Shown here: one piece after another, positions 38,502-48,275 of the stretch
Position numbering within the stretch: the stretch's first letter is position 1
How the letters are laid out: every line of letters starts with the position of its first letter
Assembly: GCA_903772945.1 (NCBI GenBank)
Contig: CAICTM010000217.1
Coordinates: forward strand, 1 to 64,000
DNA length: 64,000 nucleotides
Source of the DNA: Seminavis robusta
Lineage: Eukaryota; Bacillariophyta; Bacillariophyceae; Naviculales; Naviculaceae
Direction: 5' to 3'
The notes under the pieces: generated by a model
What the model was told of the DNA's origin: nothing
Databases searched by the model: none
What the model saw: only the letters and a program-made list of their open reading frames with translations
Made by a program: the position numbers and the translations under genes

Positions 38502-39060
38502 CTGGCAGTTCTGACGTGGGCTCGTCAGAATGGGTGTCCCTGGAATAAACGGAACTGTACGGTAAGTATGCTGCCAAAGGTAGGTGGGCATCCAAATTGG
38601 AGTTCTAAAGGCGGCCCTTGGCCTATGAGAATGGGTGCCCATGGCATCAACAAACATGACAGCTGAAGGTGAGCATCTGGAAGCTATAAAGTGGGCCCAC
38701 AAAAACGGGTGCCTGTGGAAGTCTGTAGTACATGTAGCGGCATTTGCTGCCGCTGCCGGTGGGCATTGGAGGCCCTGGAGTGGGCACTGCACATTGGACG
38801 GACATGAACATGTAGGTATGCTGCCGGACGTGGGCACCTTCTAGAACGTTTTAAGAGGGCCCGTGCCTACCATATGGCCGCTACCGGTAGCTAGACATGG
38901 GCAACTACAAGTTTTGAAATGGGTTCGGGACCGCGGATGTAAGTCCATGGGATGCAATGACACGCGGAGAAGCTGCTCATGGTGGTTGCCCCCATGTACT
39001 AAAATGGATTCGATTCGGAGAATGGATCTAGAAAAGGCAAATATGGGTAAGATCTGCATT
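38502..39060 (+). pseudogene. Decayed ankyrin-like repeat gene
   Basis: Remnants of the same repeat family as the gene at 12607 read rightward in different frames: LAVLTWARQNGCPWNKRNCT (38502), ENGCPW (about 38628), LEAIKWAHKNGC (38670) and LQVLKWVRDRGC (38899). Frames change between units and stops intervene; the F-box-like N-terminus is absent. It is a decayed fragment of a gene on the opposite strand to its intact relatives. Confidence 0.7.
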
Positions 39061-39244
39061 ATTGTAGCTATATAATATTCGATGCTTCCTCACTCCACGA
39101 ACATGTAGAAACCCTTTGGCAGCTTCAGATTCAGTTGACACCCAAAGCTCACAAGACACGGTCTCGACGCCAACGAGCAGTGGAGTGGCAGAAGATATAT
39201 ATGGTTGCCTCCTTGCGCTATCATATCAACATTTTAATAATATT

Positions 39245-40145
39245 CTACCTCAATGGCACCACGTCTCCATCAATATCGAGAAAGACGGCCGTATCTGGAA
39301 CTCCAAACTTGTCGACAATCATTTCTGCCACATCGTATAGGTGATCTCCTTGAATGATGATTTCCTTGGCGGACTTGCCACTAGGCCCTGGTACTCCATC
39401 CTTGACACTGGAACTTCCGGCAAATCGTTTACTGAATGCCTTGCTGACATCCTTGAGTTTGACATCTTCTACCGTCTCCATTCCCATGATGACCGTCAAG
39501 ATTCTGCGTTTGTTCTGGGCTCGTTTTTGCACAACGACACGAGGACCGCTTCCATCACCCTTCTTTTTCTTTTTGGCTCCGGCTCCACGTCGTTTTTTCT
39601 TGTCGGCTGCGGACAGAGTAACGTTGGCCATGTCCTCCTCCAATTCTTCCTCATCGTCCTCTTCTTCATCTTCACTGTCATCATAATAGGGATCATCTGG
39701 TTCTGGGCCGTACTGCATCGAATGAATGAATGAATGAGTATATAAATTGGTAAGGAAACCAAAGGACTAATAATGAATGAAGAGACCTTTGTCAGCTTAC
39801 CTTTTTGGTGAGTGCCTGAAACAATTTATCTTCTTTGCCAGCATATTTTTCGAGCAATCCGGGTACATTGTCTAGCTTGTTTGGTTCGTACTGTTTGTAA
39901 AATTCCATCAATCGTTGCTCTGTGGTCCAAGGTGCCTCGGGTCGTTGCTTGACGGGTTTTTCGTCCTTGGCATCACCAGCAGAAGCAGCAGGAGTCCCTC
40001 GTTTCTCTGCCAATTCCTCAAAGAGGGCGGAATGGTGTTTCTTGAGCCACGGAAGGCAGTGCGTCTCGTAGTCAGGACCCCATTCGCAGTATTCTGGTGG
40101 CATGCCACAGGCACCGCAGTAGATCATCTCTTGACGTTCCAACAT
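39245..40145 (-). CDS. DENR: DENR (density-regulated protein) homologue, translation factor
   Basis: Exons 40145-39801 and 39712-39245 give 270 residues. The 88-nt intron starts GTAAGC and ends GCAG; it joins LTKK to YGPEPDD. The N-terminus is the zinc-binding part IYCGACGMPPEYCEWG, and the C-terminal ~90 residues are the SUI1/eIF1 domain (RRILTVIMGMETVEDVKLKD, then KEIIIQGDHLYDVAEMIVDK). DENR pairs with MCT-1 to recycle 40S subunits and promote reinitiation. The homologue is longer than the human protein (198) because of an Asp/Glu-rich stretch next to a Lys-rich stretch in the linker, which may modulate RNA or ribosome contacts. The start codon is set by the conserved CGxC motif close to the N-terminus. 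Confidence 0.9.
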
Positions 40146-40503
40146 GATTGTTTCTCTTTGTTTGGTGCTTTAGCCAGTACAGGAGTCTATTTCAAGGAGT
40201 ACTAACTAGTAGTAGTAGGGTTGCTGAGCCGGAAAGTGGAGTGCGCTGCTCACGGTCTCGCCATTGTGGTTGTCCCCAAAAATCGAATTGATGGCTGCAA
40301 CAGAAGAGCCTTAACCCTACAAATACATCCTCATCATTCCACGCCGTGTTCCACGCCTAAGGTTGTTTTTAAGTCTTTCATTAGGGACTAAAGATGCGTC
40401 CTCTAAGTATCTTTACATTCGAGTCCTGAATCCAACACCACACAGACACCACATTCTCAGACGTCCAATGCATGGCACTGCACAAGGACCGAACAAAGGA
40501 AAC
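40146..40503. other. Short divergent intergenic region
   Basis: It lies between DENR and the SET-like gene, both transcribed outward. No motif is noted; the open frame extends through it without ATG until 40468. Confidence 0.35.
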
Positions 40504-42138
40504 ATGGACCATACTCTGCTTCTGGCATTGTTTCTCTGCAGTGTCTTCTGTTTAGCGTCGAGGAGTAGTCATGATGGTTATCCCCGTCCCTCTGAATCTG
40601 GAGAACGGTTGTTGCAATGGCTGTTAGATCACGGTGGAATAGCCCATGCGACGGTGGTGGAAATTGGTCCAGGCCATCGCAAGTTGATGACGAATCGAGA
40701 CTTGGCACAAGGAGTGGATGTGTTGTATGTTCCTTCGGAATTGAGTCTTCATCCTGCATCTCCTCATGTCGTGACCAATAAATTCATTCGAGACGCTCAG
40801 AGCTGTTGTCCGCAGCAGGTCACCGAGGAATGGATCATGCAGACCTTTCTCATGCTGCAGGCTTCTTCTACTGCTAGTGCTACTACCGGTAGAGGAACAT
40901 CCCTGTTTGACCCCTACTTTGACTCTCTGCCAACACTGGAAGACTACCAACGACACTGTCACTGGTCGCAGCAGGAAATCGAGGAACTACAGATGCAACC
41001 CTATGAACCTGGCATGCCTCAGCCCCAACCAAACCGAATTCCGGAACCATCCGCCTGGTCTCCTGCGTTCTTGTGGGACAATGACTATGAATGGAATAAA
41101 TGGACAACCATCACACAGCAAGTTCTCGACAAGTTCAAGTGGAATAGTACACCTGCAGCTCAAGCCTTTCTCAAACAACGATGGAATATACTACCCGCTA
41201 CTAGTAACGAAACAGTATTCTTTGACGACCGGCTGCGCTTTGCGTGGGCCAACCTGGTACTCAGTTCCAGGGAATGGGTGGGACATCAGCTATGGCCGGT
41301 ATTGGACATGGCCGATTCCAATCTGTTGGAGCAAGCTGCTTTTTCGGTGAACACCAATCCACAAACAGGAGGTCGAGTCCAAACCTTTGTGGCACTATCA
41401 CAAGGCACTGAAGTCTTTACCGTTCCACAATCCACCACCAATCTAGCCTTTCTACAAAGAAGTTGTCATGCATTTCCCAACAATCCCAGTGAATTTGTCA
41501 TGTTGGACATACAACTGCCAACTACTCTGGCAGAGAATCCACACTGGATTCCATTACTGCAATCCATTGTCACCGATACTCGACCGTACGAGCACCCACA
41601 TTCCATGGATCACATGACACCTCGGAACGGACGAGTCACCATTTACCAATCACAATCACAACAACAACCACACGATAGTCATCTACAGCAACAACCCACT
41701 ACTCTACGAGCCACTATTCGGCTCTTTCGTAATAGCGTCACAGCTCTGTTGAGTGTGGCACGGGCGGTCGTGTGGCTGCAAGACGATAAACAAAAGAATA
41801 CGCGTTTGCTCTGGCAGGCGTCCTCCTTGGGCCGACAACGAGCCGTCCATCTCCAGATGGAACGACAAGCACTGGAACTGGCCGATCAATGGTTGCGTCG
41901 TCGTCGACAACAATTTCCAACGTCCTTGTCGTACGACCAAGATCTACTGGCCAACATGATACACGAGGCCGAGCCAAAACAGCACATGTCCCTCGAGAAA
42001 TTGCGAGTGGCGCTCATCTTTCGCACGCAACAAAAGGACATTATCGAAGCCAATTGGAAATCGGTGCGGTCCATGACACGAACGTTGTACATGGAATACA
42101 ACGATGACTACGGTCGTCGTACTCAGGATGAATTCTAG
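40504..42138 (+). CDS. SET-domain-like protein, divergent, with signal peptide
   Basis: The protein has 544 residues from the ATG at 40504, chosen because it starts a signal peptide (MDHTLLLALFLCSVFCLASR); 40468 is an earlier in-frame ATG. The layout follows the SETD3/Rubisco-LSMT type: an N-terminal strand with ATVVEIGPGHRKLMTNRDLA and GVDVLYVPSELSLHP, a helical insert, then FAWANLVLSSREW and LWPVLDMADSN, a QGTEVFTVPQ segment and LQRSCHAFPNNPSEFVMLD, followed by a helical C-terminal domain. In active enzymes the DMxNH and the SYG motif bind S-adenosylmethionine and the target lysine; here the positions read DMADSN and TVPQ, so methyltransferase activity is doubtful. An export signal is unusual for this family, but a pre-plastid or ER role is possible. 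The Gln-rich insert (about 420-445) is low complexity. Confidence 0.6.
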   Translation: MDHTLLLALFLCSVFCLASRSSHDGYPRPSESGERLLQWLLDHGGIAHATVVEIGPGHRKLMTNRDLAQGVDVLYVPSELSLHPASPHVVTNKFIRDAQSCCPQQVTEEWIMQTFLMLQASSTASATTGRGTSLFDPYFDSLPTLEDYQRHCHWSQQEIEELQMQPYEPGMPQPQPNRIPEPSAWSPAFLWDNDYEWNKWTTITQQVLDKFKWNSTPAAQAFLKQRWNILPATSNETVFFDDRLRFAWANLVLSSREWVGHQLWPVLDMADSNLLEQAAFSVNTNPQTGGRVQTFVALSQGTEVFTVPQSTTNLAFLQRSCHAFPNNPSEFVMLDIQLPTTLAENPHWIPLLQSIVTDTRPYEHPHSMDHMTPRNGRVTIYQSQSQQQPHDSHLQQQPTTLRATIRLFRNSVTALLSVARAVVWLQDDKQKNTRLLWQASSLGRQRAVHLQMERQALELADQWLRRRRQQFPTSLSYDQDLLANMIHEAEPKQHMSLEKLRVALIFRTQQKDIIEANWKSVRSMTRTLYMEYNDDYGRRTQDEF

Positions 42139-42822
42139 CCACGAGGTTGGATGGATGGATGGATTGTGTGATGATCGATAGGGCCCGATTGGTTTCGTTT
42201 GTGCGTGTGTTCGTAGCGTACGTACAAAGGCGACCACAACAACAACAACGACAAAAACGAACCATAGCTTTGACGGTGAAAACTCTGCTGAAAAATCGGC
42301 ACGCTACGGTCCTGATCAAGCAGACCCATCATAGGTCGAAGCCCTCCACGTGCGTGAAGGCGCAGCGCTTTTCCATGTCATCATTCAGCTGGCCGCCCCT
42401 GATCGATCACGATCTGATGATGGGGGTGGCAGCTGTGGACGGAGAGCTTTTGTTCAGCTCGCCTCTTGAGATTGGAAATGAACCGATTTGAAGGCCACAA
42501 CCTTTCACCAACATTTTCAGGCCGGTACCTGGGGAATAGTCAAGTGAATGCCACAAAGTCAACCAACTATAGTAGCGAATAGCCAACCGTTGAAGCAATT
42601 CTAGTGTTGGGGCTGCGCATTGTCAGGATTGCAGTGCTGGGGCCAGTGCTAAAGCCAACAGATCCAGTGCTTGGACCAACCAATGTAGGGGCCAACTCTT
42701 GAGTGAACTCCAGTGCTGCCTTGGTGCCAACCATTGTGGGGATCGCGAGGCTCGTGCCGGCTGGTTCACTTGGGGAGCTACGAAGCCCTATCGGGCTGCT
42801 CATGCTAACGTTCTGCTTAATG
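42139..42822. other. Intergenic region
   Basis: No gene is supported. The segment 42600-42700 has repeated CAGTGCT/GGGGCCA words. A minus-strand frame (42567-42881) has no recognisable domain. Confidence 0.3.
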
Positions 42823-43452
42823 TTACTGGGAGCGACCATTTGTCTGAAAAGTGGCATACCCTGGAATTGGCTTGGTAACAATTGTAATGATTACGTTTAC
42901 TAGGTATGTTACAGAGCATCCAATACACACGTGTCCACGGCAATACACCACCGCAACGCCCTCTTTCACGGCCATGGCATTGCCGTCTCCAAGCGGCATA
43001 CTGGCGGCATCTTTCGATTTGTCCAACGCAGACACATGGAATCCGGGGAAGATCGAGTCCTTTGAGAGGGCGCCTCCGAATCCATTGTCTGTTTGTCTTA
43101 TTGATCCCAAGACCGCTCTTTGGTTGCCCTCTGCAGTGGCGGCTGCCCTTCCCGCAACGGTGACGATCGAAATCTTGACGACGCCACCCGACACTTTTGA
43201 GTTTGACATTGGGGGCTCCATATGCATAGAGTATCGTTCCCCGAACCGCGGCCGAACGGGTACGGTCCTCGTTTCCCACACCGACGCACAAACCACCAGA
43301 TCGCCCGTCAACTCCAGCATTGCCGGAGTTTCAATTCGCAGTGGCACTTGCTGCTGGAATCCTCGCAGCAAATGGAATTGGAGTAGTTTGTCTTGATACC
43401 CACCGGTGTCGGCTTGAGTGGCAGTCTCGCCATCCTTGATCAGGACGTGCAT
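42823..43452 (-). CDS. Hypothetical protein
   Basis: An ORF of 209 residues from the ATG at 43452. The sequence has the composition of a folded, beta-rich protein: LLQFHLLRGFQQQVPLRIET, MLELTGDLVVCASVWETRTV, GGVVKISIVTVAG and AMAVKEGVAVVYCRGHVCIG. No domain is recognised. The end (after about VTYL) coincides with GTAAAC and an acceptor-like TTTTCAG downstream, so splicing may alter the C-terminus. The opposite strand has a nearly as long open frame, which reduces confidence; the minus frame is preferred for its residue composition and ATG near the 5' end of the next ankyrin gene's terminator. Confidence 0.35.
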   Translation of the reverse strand: MHVLIKDGETATQADTGGYQDKLLQFHLLRGFQQQVPLRIETPAMLELTGDLVVCASVWETRTVPVRPRFGERYSMHMEPPMSNSKVSGGVVKISIVTVAGRAAATAEGNQRAVLGSIRQTDNGFGGALSKDSIFPGFHVSALDKSKDAASMPLGDGNAMAVKEGVAVVYCRGHVCIGCSVTYLVNVIITIVTKPIPGYATFQTNGRSQ

Positions 43453-43467
43453 ACCCCCTTGGCGGAA

Positions 43468-44889
43468 TCAAATGAGTTCATTTGTATCATGGTCTTCCGG
43501 CTCTGGGCATCCATTCTCACAAGCCCAGCTTAGAATATGAAAGCGCTCATATATCACAGCAGCTGAGCTGGTTCTTGAATCCCATGGGCAGCCATGCTCA
43601 CGGGCCCATTTCAGAACGTCAAGATGCCCACCCGCAGCTGCAGCTGAGCATGTTAAGCCATCCCAGGGGCATCCATTCATGCTGGCCCAACGTAGAACTT
43701 CCAAAAACCCACCTCCAGCAGCAGCTTGGCATGTTCTTGCATCCCATGGGCATCCATTCTGATGTGCCCACTTCAGAACTTCCAACCGTCCATATGCAGC
43801 TTCTAAGCATGTCCTTGCATCCCATGGGCATCCCTTGTCCCGGGCCCATTGTATAATGCCTAGTCGACCATTTCGCGCTGCAAGTGTGCATGTCATCGAG
43901 TTCCATGGACATCCATTCTCATGGGCCCATGTCAAAACAGCTAGATGCCCACCTCCAGCAGCAGCTGAACATGTCCCTTCATTCCATGGGCATCTGTGCT
44001 CATGCAACCATTTCAGAGTCCCCAAGTGGCCACCTGCAGCTGCAGAAGCACAAACTGAGGCATCCCATGGGCAACCATTCTCATGTGCCCATTTCAGAAT
44101 ACTGAGATGTCCACCCCCAGCAGCAGCAGAGCATGTATCAGCATCCCAATGGCATCCATTCTGCTGTGCCCACTTCACAATCTCAAGATGCCCACTATTT
44201 GCAGCTGATGTGCATGTCCTCTTATCCCATGGGCATCCTTTCTCTCTTGCCCACTTTAAGATTCCAAAGTGGCCAGCCTCAGCAGCACCTGAGCATGTGT
44301 TGGTATCCCAATAGCATCCATTCTCAATAGCCCACTTGAGAGTTTCAAAATGACCATATCTAGCTGCGTCTGCAGCAGCGTAGATATTCCATGAGCAGTT
44401 CTGCTCCCGTGCCCACTTGAGAACACGCAGATGCCCCCCTCCGGCAGCAGCTGTGCACGTCCATTCATTCACTGTACAGCCTTGCTCATGCAGCCATTGT
44501 AGCACCTCAAGTTGCCCACTCTCGGCAGCAGCTTCCGCAGTGTCCCCATTCCATTCATATCCCTTGTTGTGGGCCCATTCGAGAACCCTGAGACGCCCAT
44601 GTCTGGCAATTTCCGCACAAACCCAATCTTTCCCCAGAGTCTTGTGTCTTGAGCTGTCTGAGTACCAGTACTCGGCACATGACACAGTCCGAAAAGCCAT
44701 TCTGTAGAATGTGCACGGATCACTCCCCGCTTTCTTACAAAACTCTTTGTAGTGTTGATTGAATTGCTTGTTGACAGCTCCAACCAAAGCATAATGTCCC
44801 TTCCCCAGAAATGGAAATATGTTGTCCACCCACATATGTTGTTGACCCAGCAATATGCCAATGGGAGCGGAGTCCTCCTGTCTCATCAT
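43468..44889 (-). CDS. Ankyrin-like repeat protein with F-box-like N-terminus, 473 residues
   Basis: A single exon from the ATG at 44889 (MMRQEDSAPIGILL); the frame opens further upstream only through a GTG. The N-terminal domain (WVDNIFPFLGKGHYALVGAV, NKQFNQHYKEF) matches that of the gene at 12607. Then 14 units of about 26 residues follow with the consensus CSAAAGGGHLxVLKWAxENGCPW. The DNA shows the same ~78-bp periodicity, with long near-identical stretches between units, so the array is probably turning over by unequal exchange. The last unit is divergent and the end is acidic. The protein is probably an adaptor that binds other proteins; no partner can be named. Confidence 0.85.
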   Translation of the reverse strand: MMRQEDSAPIGILLGQQHMWVDNIFPFLGKGHYALVGAVNKQFNQHYKEFCKKAGSDPCTFYRMAFRTVSCAEYWYSDSSRHKTLGKDWVCAEIARHGRLRVLEWAHNKGYEWNGDTAEAAAESGQLEVLQWLHEQGCTVNEWTCTAAAGGGHLRVLKWAREQNCSWNIYAAADAARYGHFETLKWAIENGCYWDTNTCSGAAEAGHFGILKWAREKGCPWDKRTCTSAANSGHLEIVKWAQQNGCHWDADTCSAAAGGGHLSILKWAHENGCPWDASVCASAAAGGHLGTLKWLHEHRCPWNEGTCSAAAGGGHLAVLTWAHENGCPWNSMTCTLAARNGRLGIIQWARDKGCPWDARTCLEAAYGRLEVLKWAHQNGCPWDARTCQAAAGGGFLEVLRWASMNGCPWDGLTCSAAAAGGHLDVLKWAREHGCPWDSRTSSAAVIYERFHILSWACENGCPEPEDHDTNELI

Positions 44890-46109
44890 GGCGGGAGGTT
44901 GACGGGAGCACGATGACACGTTGCATTCACTGCGGGAGAAGATTCAATGATTCGATCTCTTGCGGACGAAGGGAAAAGAGCTCGATAATGGTCACTATTA
45001 ATTTATGGAAGGAAAAAGCGAGGCAGTGGGGGTTGCTTGCAGGGCAGTGAGAAAAGTGTGAGGTGGGGAGGATGGGTTGACATGAGTATGTTGGAGATTC
45101 CTTGAATTCGACCACGGTTTGGGTCTTCAAATAAACATCTTTTCAAAACGCGTGCCAAGCTGTGCGCAAATTGCTCGGAAATTTGCAGTAGGTTTGTTTG
45201 GGTCGAGTCCCGACTTGGTCCCTAAAAATGGGTTATGCGATGTCATCAGTACGTACCAGGTACCAGGTACCGCACAACGCGGGTTCACATACGTCACAGA
45301 AGAACAGACACGGTTAAAAAAAAAAGAACTCACGGCGAAGGGAAAGATTGCAATCTTATTATTAATTAAAATAGCTTGCCCTTCAGTTTCTAGCCCGTTC
45401 CCCGTTCATTCTGATTATCCTGACGTACGTGTACCGTACCGGTATCACGGAGGCTGAGTGACGAGTGACAGTCGAATCGAATCGAATCGCCAGTCGCCCC
45501 CCAGGCCAGCTGGCTATTATTTCTTACTCCCGCCAGTACTGGTGCAGCTGTTTCAGACTAGCCCTACATTCTGCCTTAACAAAAAAACCAATAATATTAT
45601 TATGGGCTATTGAACAGGATGCAGCACACCGCCACAATCCACAAACAAGATGCCTCTGGTGGCGCCAACCACGGAAATAAAACAGTAAAAGGGCTGTCAG
45701 TTGATTGGCAAATAACTAATACTTACTGCCAGGGGCTCCCAGAATGTATGCTTGCTTTAGATAGCTAGCTACCACTTGAGCAACTCTCCAGTGACAGGGC
45801 TCCAAAGCATCATTCTACCGGCCCCATCCGAAAATCCAGTCAGTTAGCATTTGCTAGCTACCAAGCAACCCTCCCAGCTAGTGACATGGCTCCCTAGCGG
45901 TTTTCCTAGCTCCTTCCCTGGCAGCCTCAGTCCTGGTCGTACCACCCATGTTGGCCTGAGCCCAGCTTGTTAGCCTCAGCTTCCCAGTATGACGAGTGGA
46001 CTTGGATTGTTGGGTTACATCTGACCGGTACTCATACCTCGTAATTGTATAATCGTACCGGTACCAGTACCAGGTACCAGATACTGGCTTTTCCCCTTGT
46101 GTGGGAGGG

Positions 46110-46635
46110 TGCCCGTAAGAGTGATTAGTTGAAGGGGCTCCAGAGGGGAGAAGGAGGAGGGTTAAGCTAGCCTGGACAAAGGCATCTAGTTGCACATGTT
46201 TTGAGTTGTGGTACCCGTAAAAGTGATTACTAGTTGAAGGGGCTCCAGAGGGGAGAAGGAGGAGGGTTAAGCTAGTCTGGACAAAGGCATCTAGTTGCAC
46301 ATGTTTTGAGTTGTGGTACCCGTAAAAGTGTACTAGTTGAAGGGGCTCCAGAGGGGAGAAGGAGGAGGGTTAAGCTAGTCTGGACAAAGGCATCTAGTTG
46401 CACATGTTTTGAGTTGTGGTACCCGTAAAGTGATCTAGTTGAAGGGGCTCCGGAGGGGAGAAGGAGGAGGGTTAAGCTAGTCTGGACAAAGGCATCTAGT
46501 TGCACATGTTTTGAGTTGTGGTACCCGTAAAAGTGATTACTAGTTGAAGGGGCTCCAGAGGGGAGAAGGAGGAGGGTTAAGGACAAAGGCATCTAGTTGC
46601 ACATGTTTTGAGTTGTGGTACCCGTAAAAGTCACC
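46110..46635 (+). repeat. Minisatellite, five copies of a 97-105-bp unit
   Basis: The unit runs from GTGGTACCCGTAA through GTTGAAGGGGCTCCAGAGG, the GGAGAAGGAGGAGGGTTAAG core and GGACAAAGGCATCTAGTTGC to GTTTTGAG. Successive anchors (gagttgtgg) lie at 46203, 46308, 46411, 46513 and 46610. The copies differ by a few indels, mainly around gtgattactag. The repeated open frame it creates on the minus strand is a by-product. Confidence 0.9.
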
Positions 46636-46733
46636 AGTCAAATGCACTTCAGAGGGGATTATGTACAGATACATTTTTGTACGTACCCTTTCGAAGTATC
46701 TTAAAACAAGGGGGGGTAGGAAAATTCGTTATC

Positions 46734-47270
46734 TTAAGGATGTCCCACGGGGTAAGGGCCAGTTTCAGTCGTGCTTCGCAAACAACACGAGAATAGCACG
46801 ACAACAACAACAAAACCTCCATTTGGAGATGCTGCCTTCAACCAATTCTTGCTCGACACCAGTGGCGAGTTTACTCAGAGTGTTATAGTATGCCTTGTAG
46901 AGGAGGAGGAGCTCTATCAGGGTGACATAAAAGAAACATAAAATGTGTTGATCCATATACACAATCGGTGACTGAAGCTGGTATTCCGAAACCGGGGTTG
47001 TCGCGGTGACGCTGTTAACTTTGGTGATAAAGCCCTAGCACGCATTAGCCTCTTTTATGTTTCTTTTGGCATGCTCAGATGCAGTAAAGTGCACTGTACA
47101 AGATAGTATATTACATGTAATAGTCAAAACAAAGGTATTGTATGTCTATTTGGCGATGCAAGCTGGGAGCATTAGGATGATGGAGGTTTTGTTGTTGTTT
47201 TCGTGCTATTCTCGTGTTATTGCCTTTCTTAAAACCAAGGAACACAGTATCCCCCGTGGGACATCCTTAA
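46734..47270. mobile_element. Short element with long inverted termini, TTAA ends
   Basis: The left end ttaaggatgtcccacggg (46734-46751) is the exact complement of 47253-47270. A further 37-bp pair (46784-46820 against 47182-47218) matches with one difference, and a 15-bp pair (46929-46943 against 47053-47067) is perfect. The pairs are nested in the right order, so the whole 537-bp segment can fold back. Both ends carry TTAA, the target of piggyBac-type elements, which suggests a non-autonomous miniature element. No coding capacity is seen. Confidence 0.6.
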
Positions 47271-47651
47271 AAATGGTTTGCTGCGATTCGTGCGCTGACG
47301 TCAGTCGTAGTTCATGTAGATTTTGTACCACACGGTAGGTACGGAGCGTGTGGTATGTGTGTCCTCGCGGTGTAGGATTTGTACCACACGCTACAGAGGT
47401 AGTATAGTACTGTATTTGCTATAGTAAACATGACAAATCGGTCGTACGACTGTAACCTTTAACCCTACCGGTAAAATGAAGCCTAACCTGTAACCCTATA
47501 GAATGAAGACGAAAAGTGAGTGAGGACACACCACCACGTCCAGCTACCTACTAGAGTACTAGCTAGTACCTGGTTCGGTACCGCCACCAAAACTAAAATT
47601 TGCAACAGGCCAACTCCGCAGTTGGCGACTTTGCAAGATGTCATATAGAGA

Positions 47652-48275
47652 ATGAGCAAACAGGAACTGCAAGAACGCGCTCTCAAGGCTGGTGGCGTCA
47701 GCTATGAAGAATCCCTGCAAGCCACTCAAATGGTGCCGACCATGTTCGAACGAATGGGTCAAGTGGATGGCTGCCAAGAACTATCACGGCTGTTTTACAA
47801 TCGAGTATTCGATGATTCCGATGCAGTATGGTTTCTCAACATTTTTTCCAGCAGCACCAAAGAAGAAGCCATTGAGAATCAGTATCTATTTTTTGCCCAA
47901 ACCTTTGGAGGACCCGACCTGTACCGCCAGAAAAAGGGCAAATACACTCGATTAGTGGGACGACATGCAAATTATGGTATTGGCCATCGCGCGGCAGATC
48001 ATTGGGTGAAGCACATGAAAGCTGCCATCGAAGAACATTCTCATCTCAAGGACGACCAACAAGCCAAGGATGCACTCTATCAATACTTCCAATACACGGC
48101 ACATTACATTGTGGCTGCATCAGACTACATGAGACCTGATCAGGTACGTCCGTACATTCCGACGTTTAGATTGCTGACTGCCCTTGCCCTGGTCCAACTA
48201 AAAACTAAGCTTTGCCTATTCTATTTTCTTCAGCTAAGTGGTGGTACCGCGATTGATGCAGGCAGAATTTGGTAG
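47652..48275 (+). CDS. Group II truncated haemoglobin
   Basis: Exons 47652-48143 and 48234-48275 encode 177 residues. The 90-nt intron starts GTACGT and ends TTCAG; it has no stop in frame, so without splicing the frame stays open with 30 extra residues. The family signature is strong: FYNRVFDDSDAVWFLNIF (B-helix Tyr at 49), IENQYLFFAQTFGGPDLYRQ, then LVGRHANYGIG with the proximal His at 105, and the helix-G Trp at 118 (DHWVKHM). These residues hold a haem in a 2-on-2 fold; group II members bind O2/NO tightly and are thought to detoxify NO or sense oxygen. There is no targeting peptide, so a cytosolic location is likely. Confidence 0.88.
   Translation: MSKQELQERALKAGGVSYEESLQATQMVPTMFERMGQVDGCQELSRLFYNRVFDDSDAVWFLNIFSSSTKEEAIENQYLFFAQTFGGPDLYRQKKGKYTRLVGRHANYGIGHRAADHWVKHMKAAIEEHSHLKDDQQAKDALYQYFQYTAHYIVAASDYMRPDQVRPYIPTFRLLTALALVQLKTKLCLFYFLQLSGGTAIDAGRIW

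Larger units (their letters stand above)
44890..47651. other. Long intergenic region with minisatellite and inverted-repeat element
   Basis: No protein gene is supported. Contents: GGTACC/ACCGGT-rich palindromic patches (45250-45275, 46050-46080), a ~100-bp minisatellite (46110-46635) and a TTAA-ended inverted-repeat element (46734-47270). Confidence 0.4.

Noticed and set aside
42851-43396. Plus-strand frame of 181 residues
   Set aside because: Overlaps the minus-strand ORF and has a less protein-like composition; it is not clearly better, so only the minus frame is listed, at low confidence.
46272-46592. Minus-strand frames with repeated LLLLPSGAPST words
   Set aside because: Produced by the minisatellite; unit lengths that are not multiples of three break the frame between copies.
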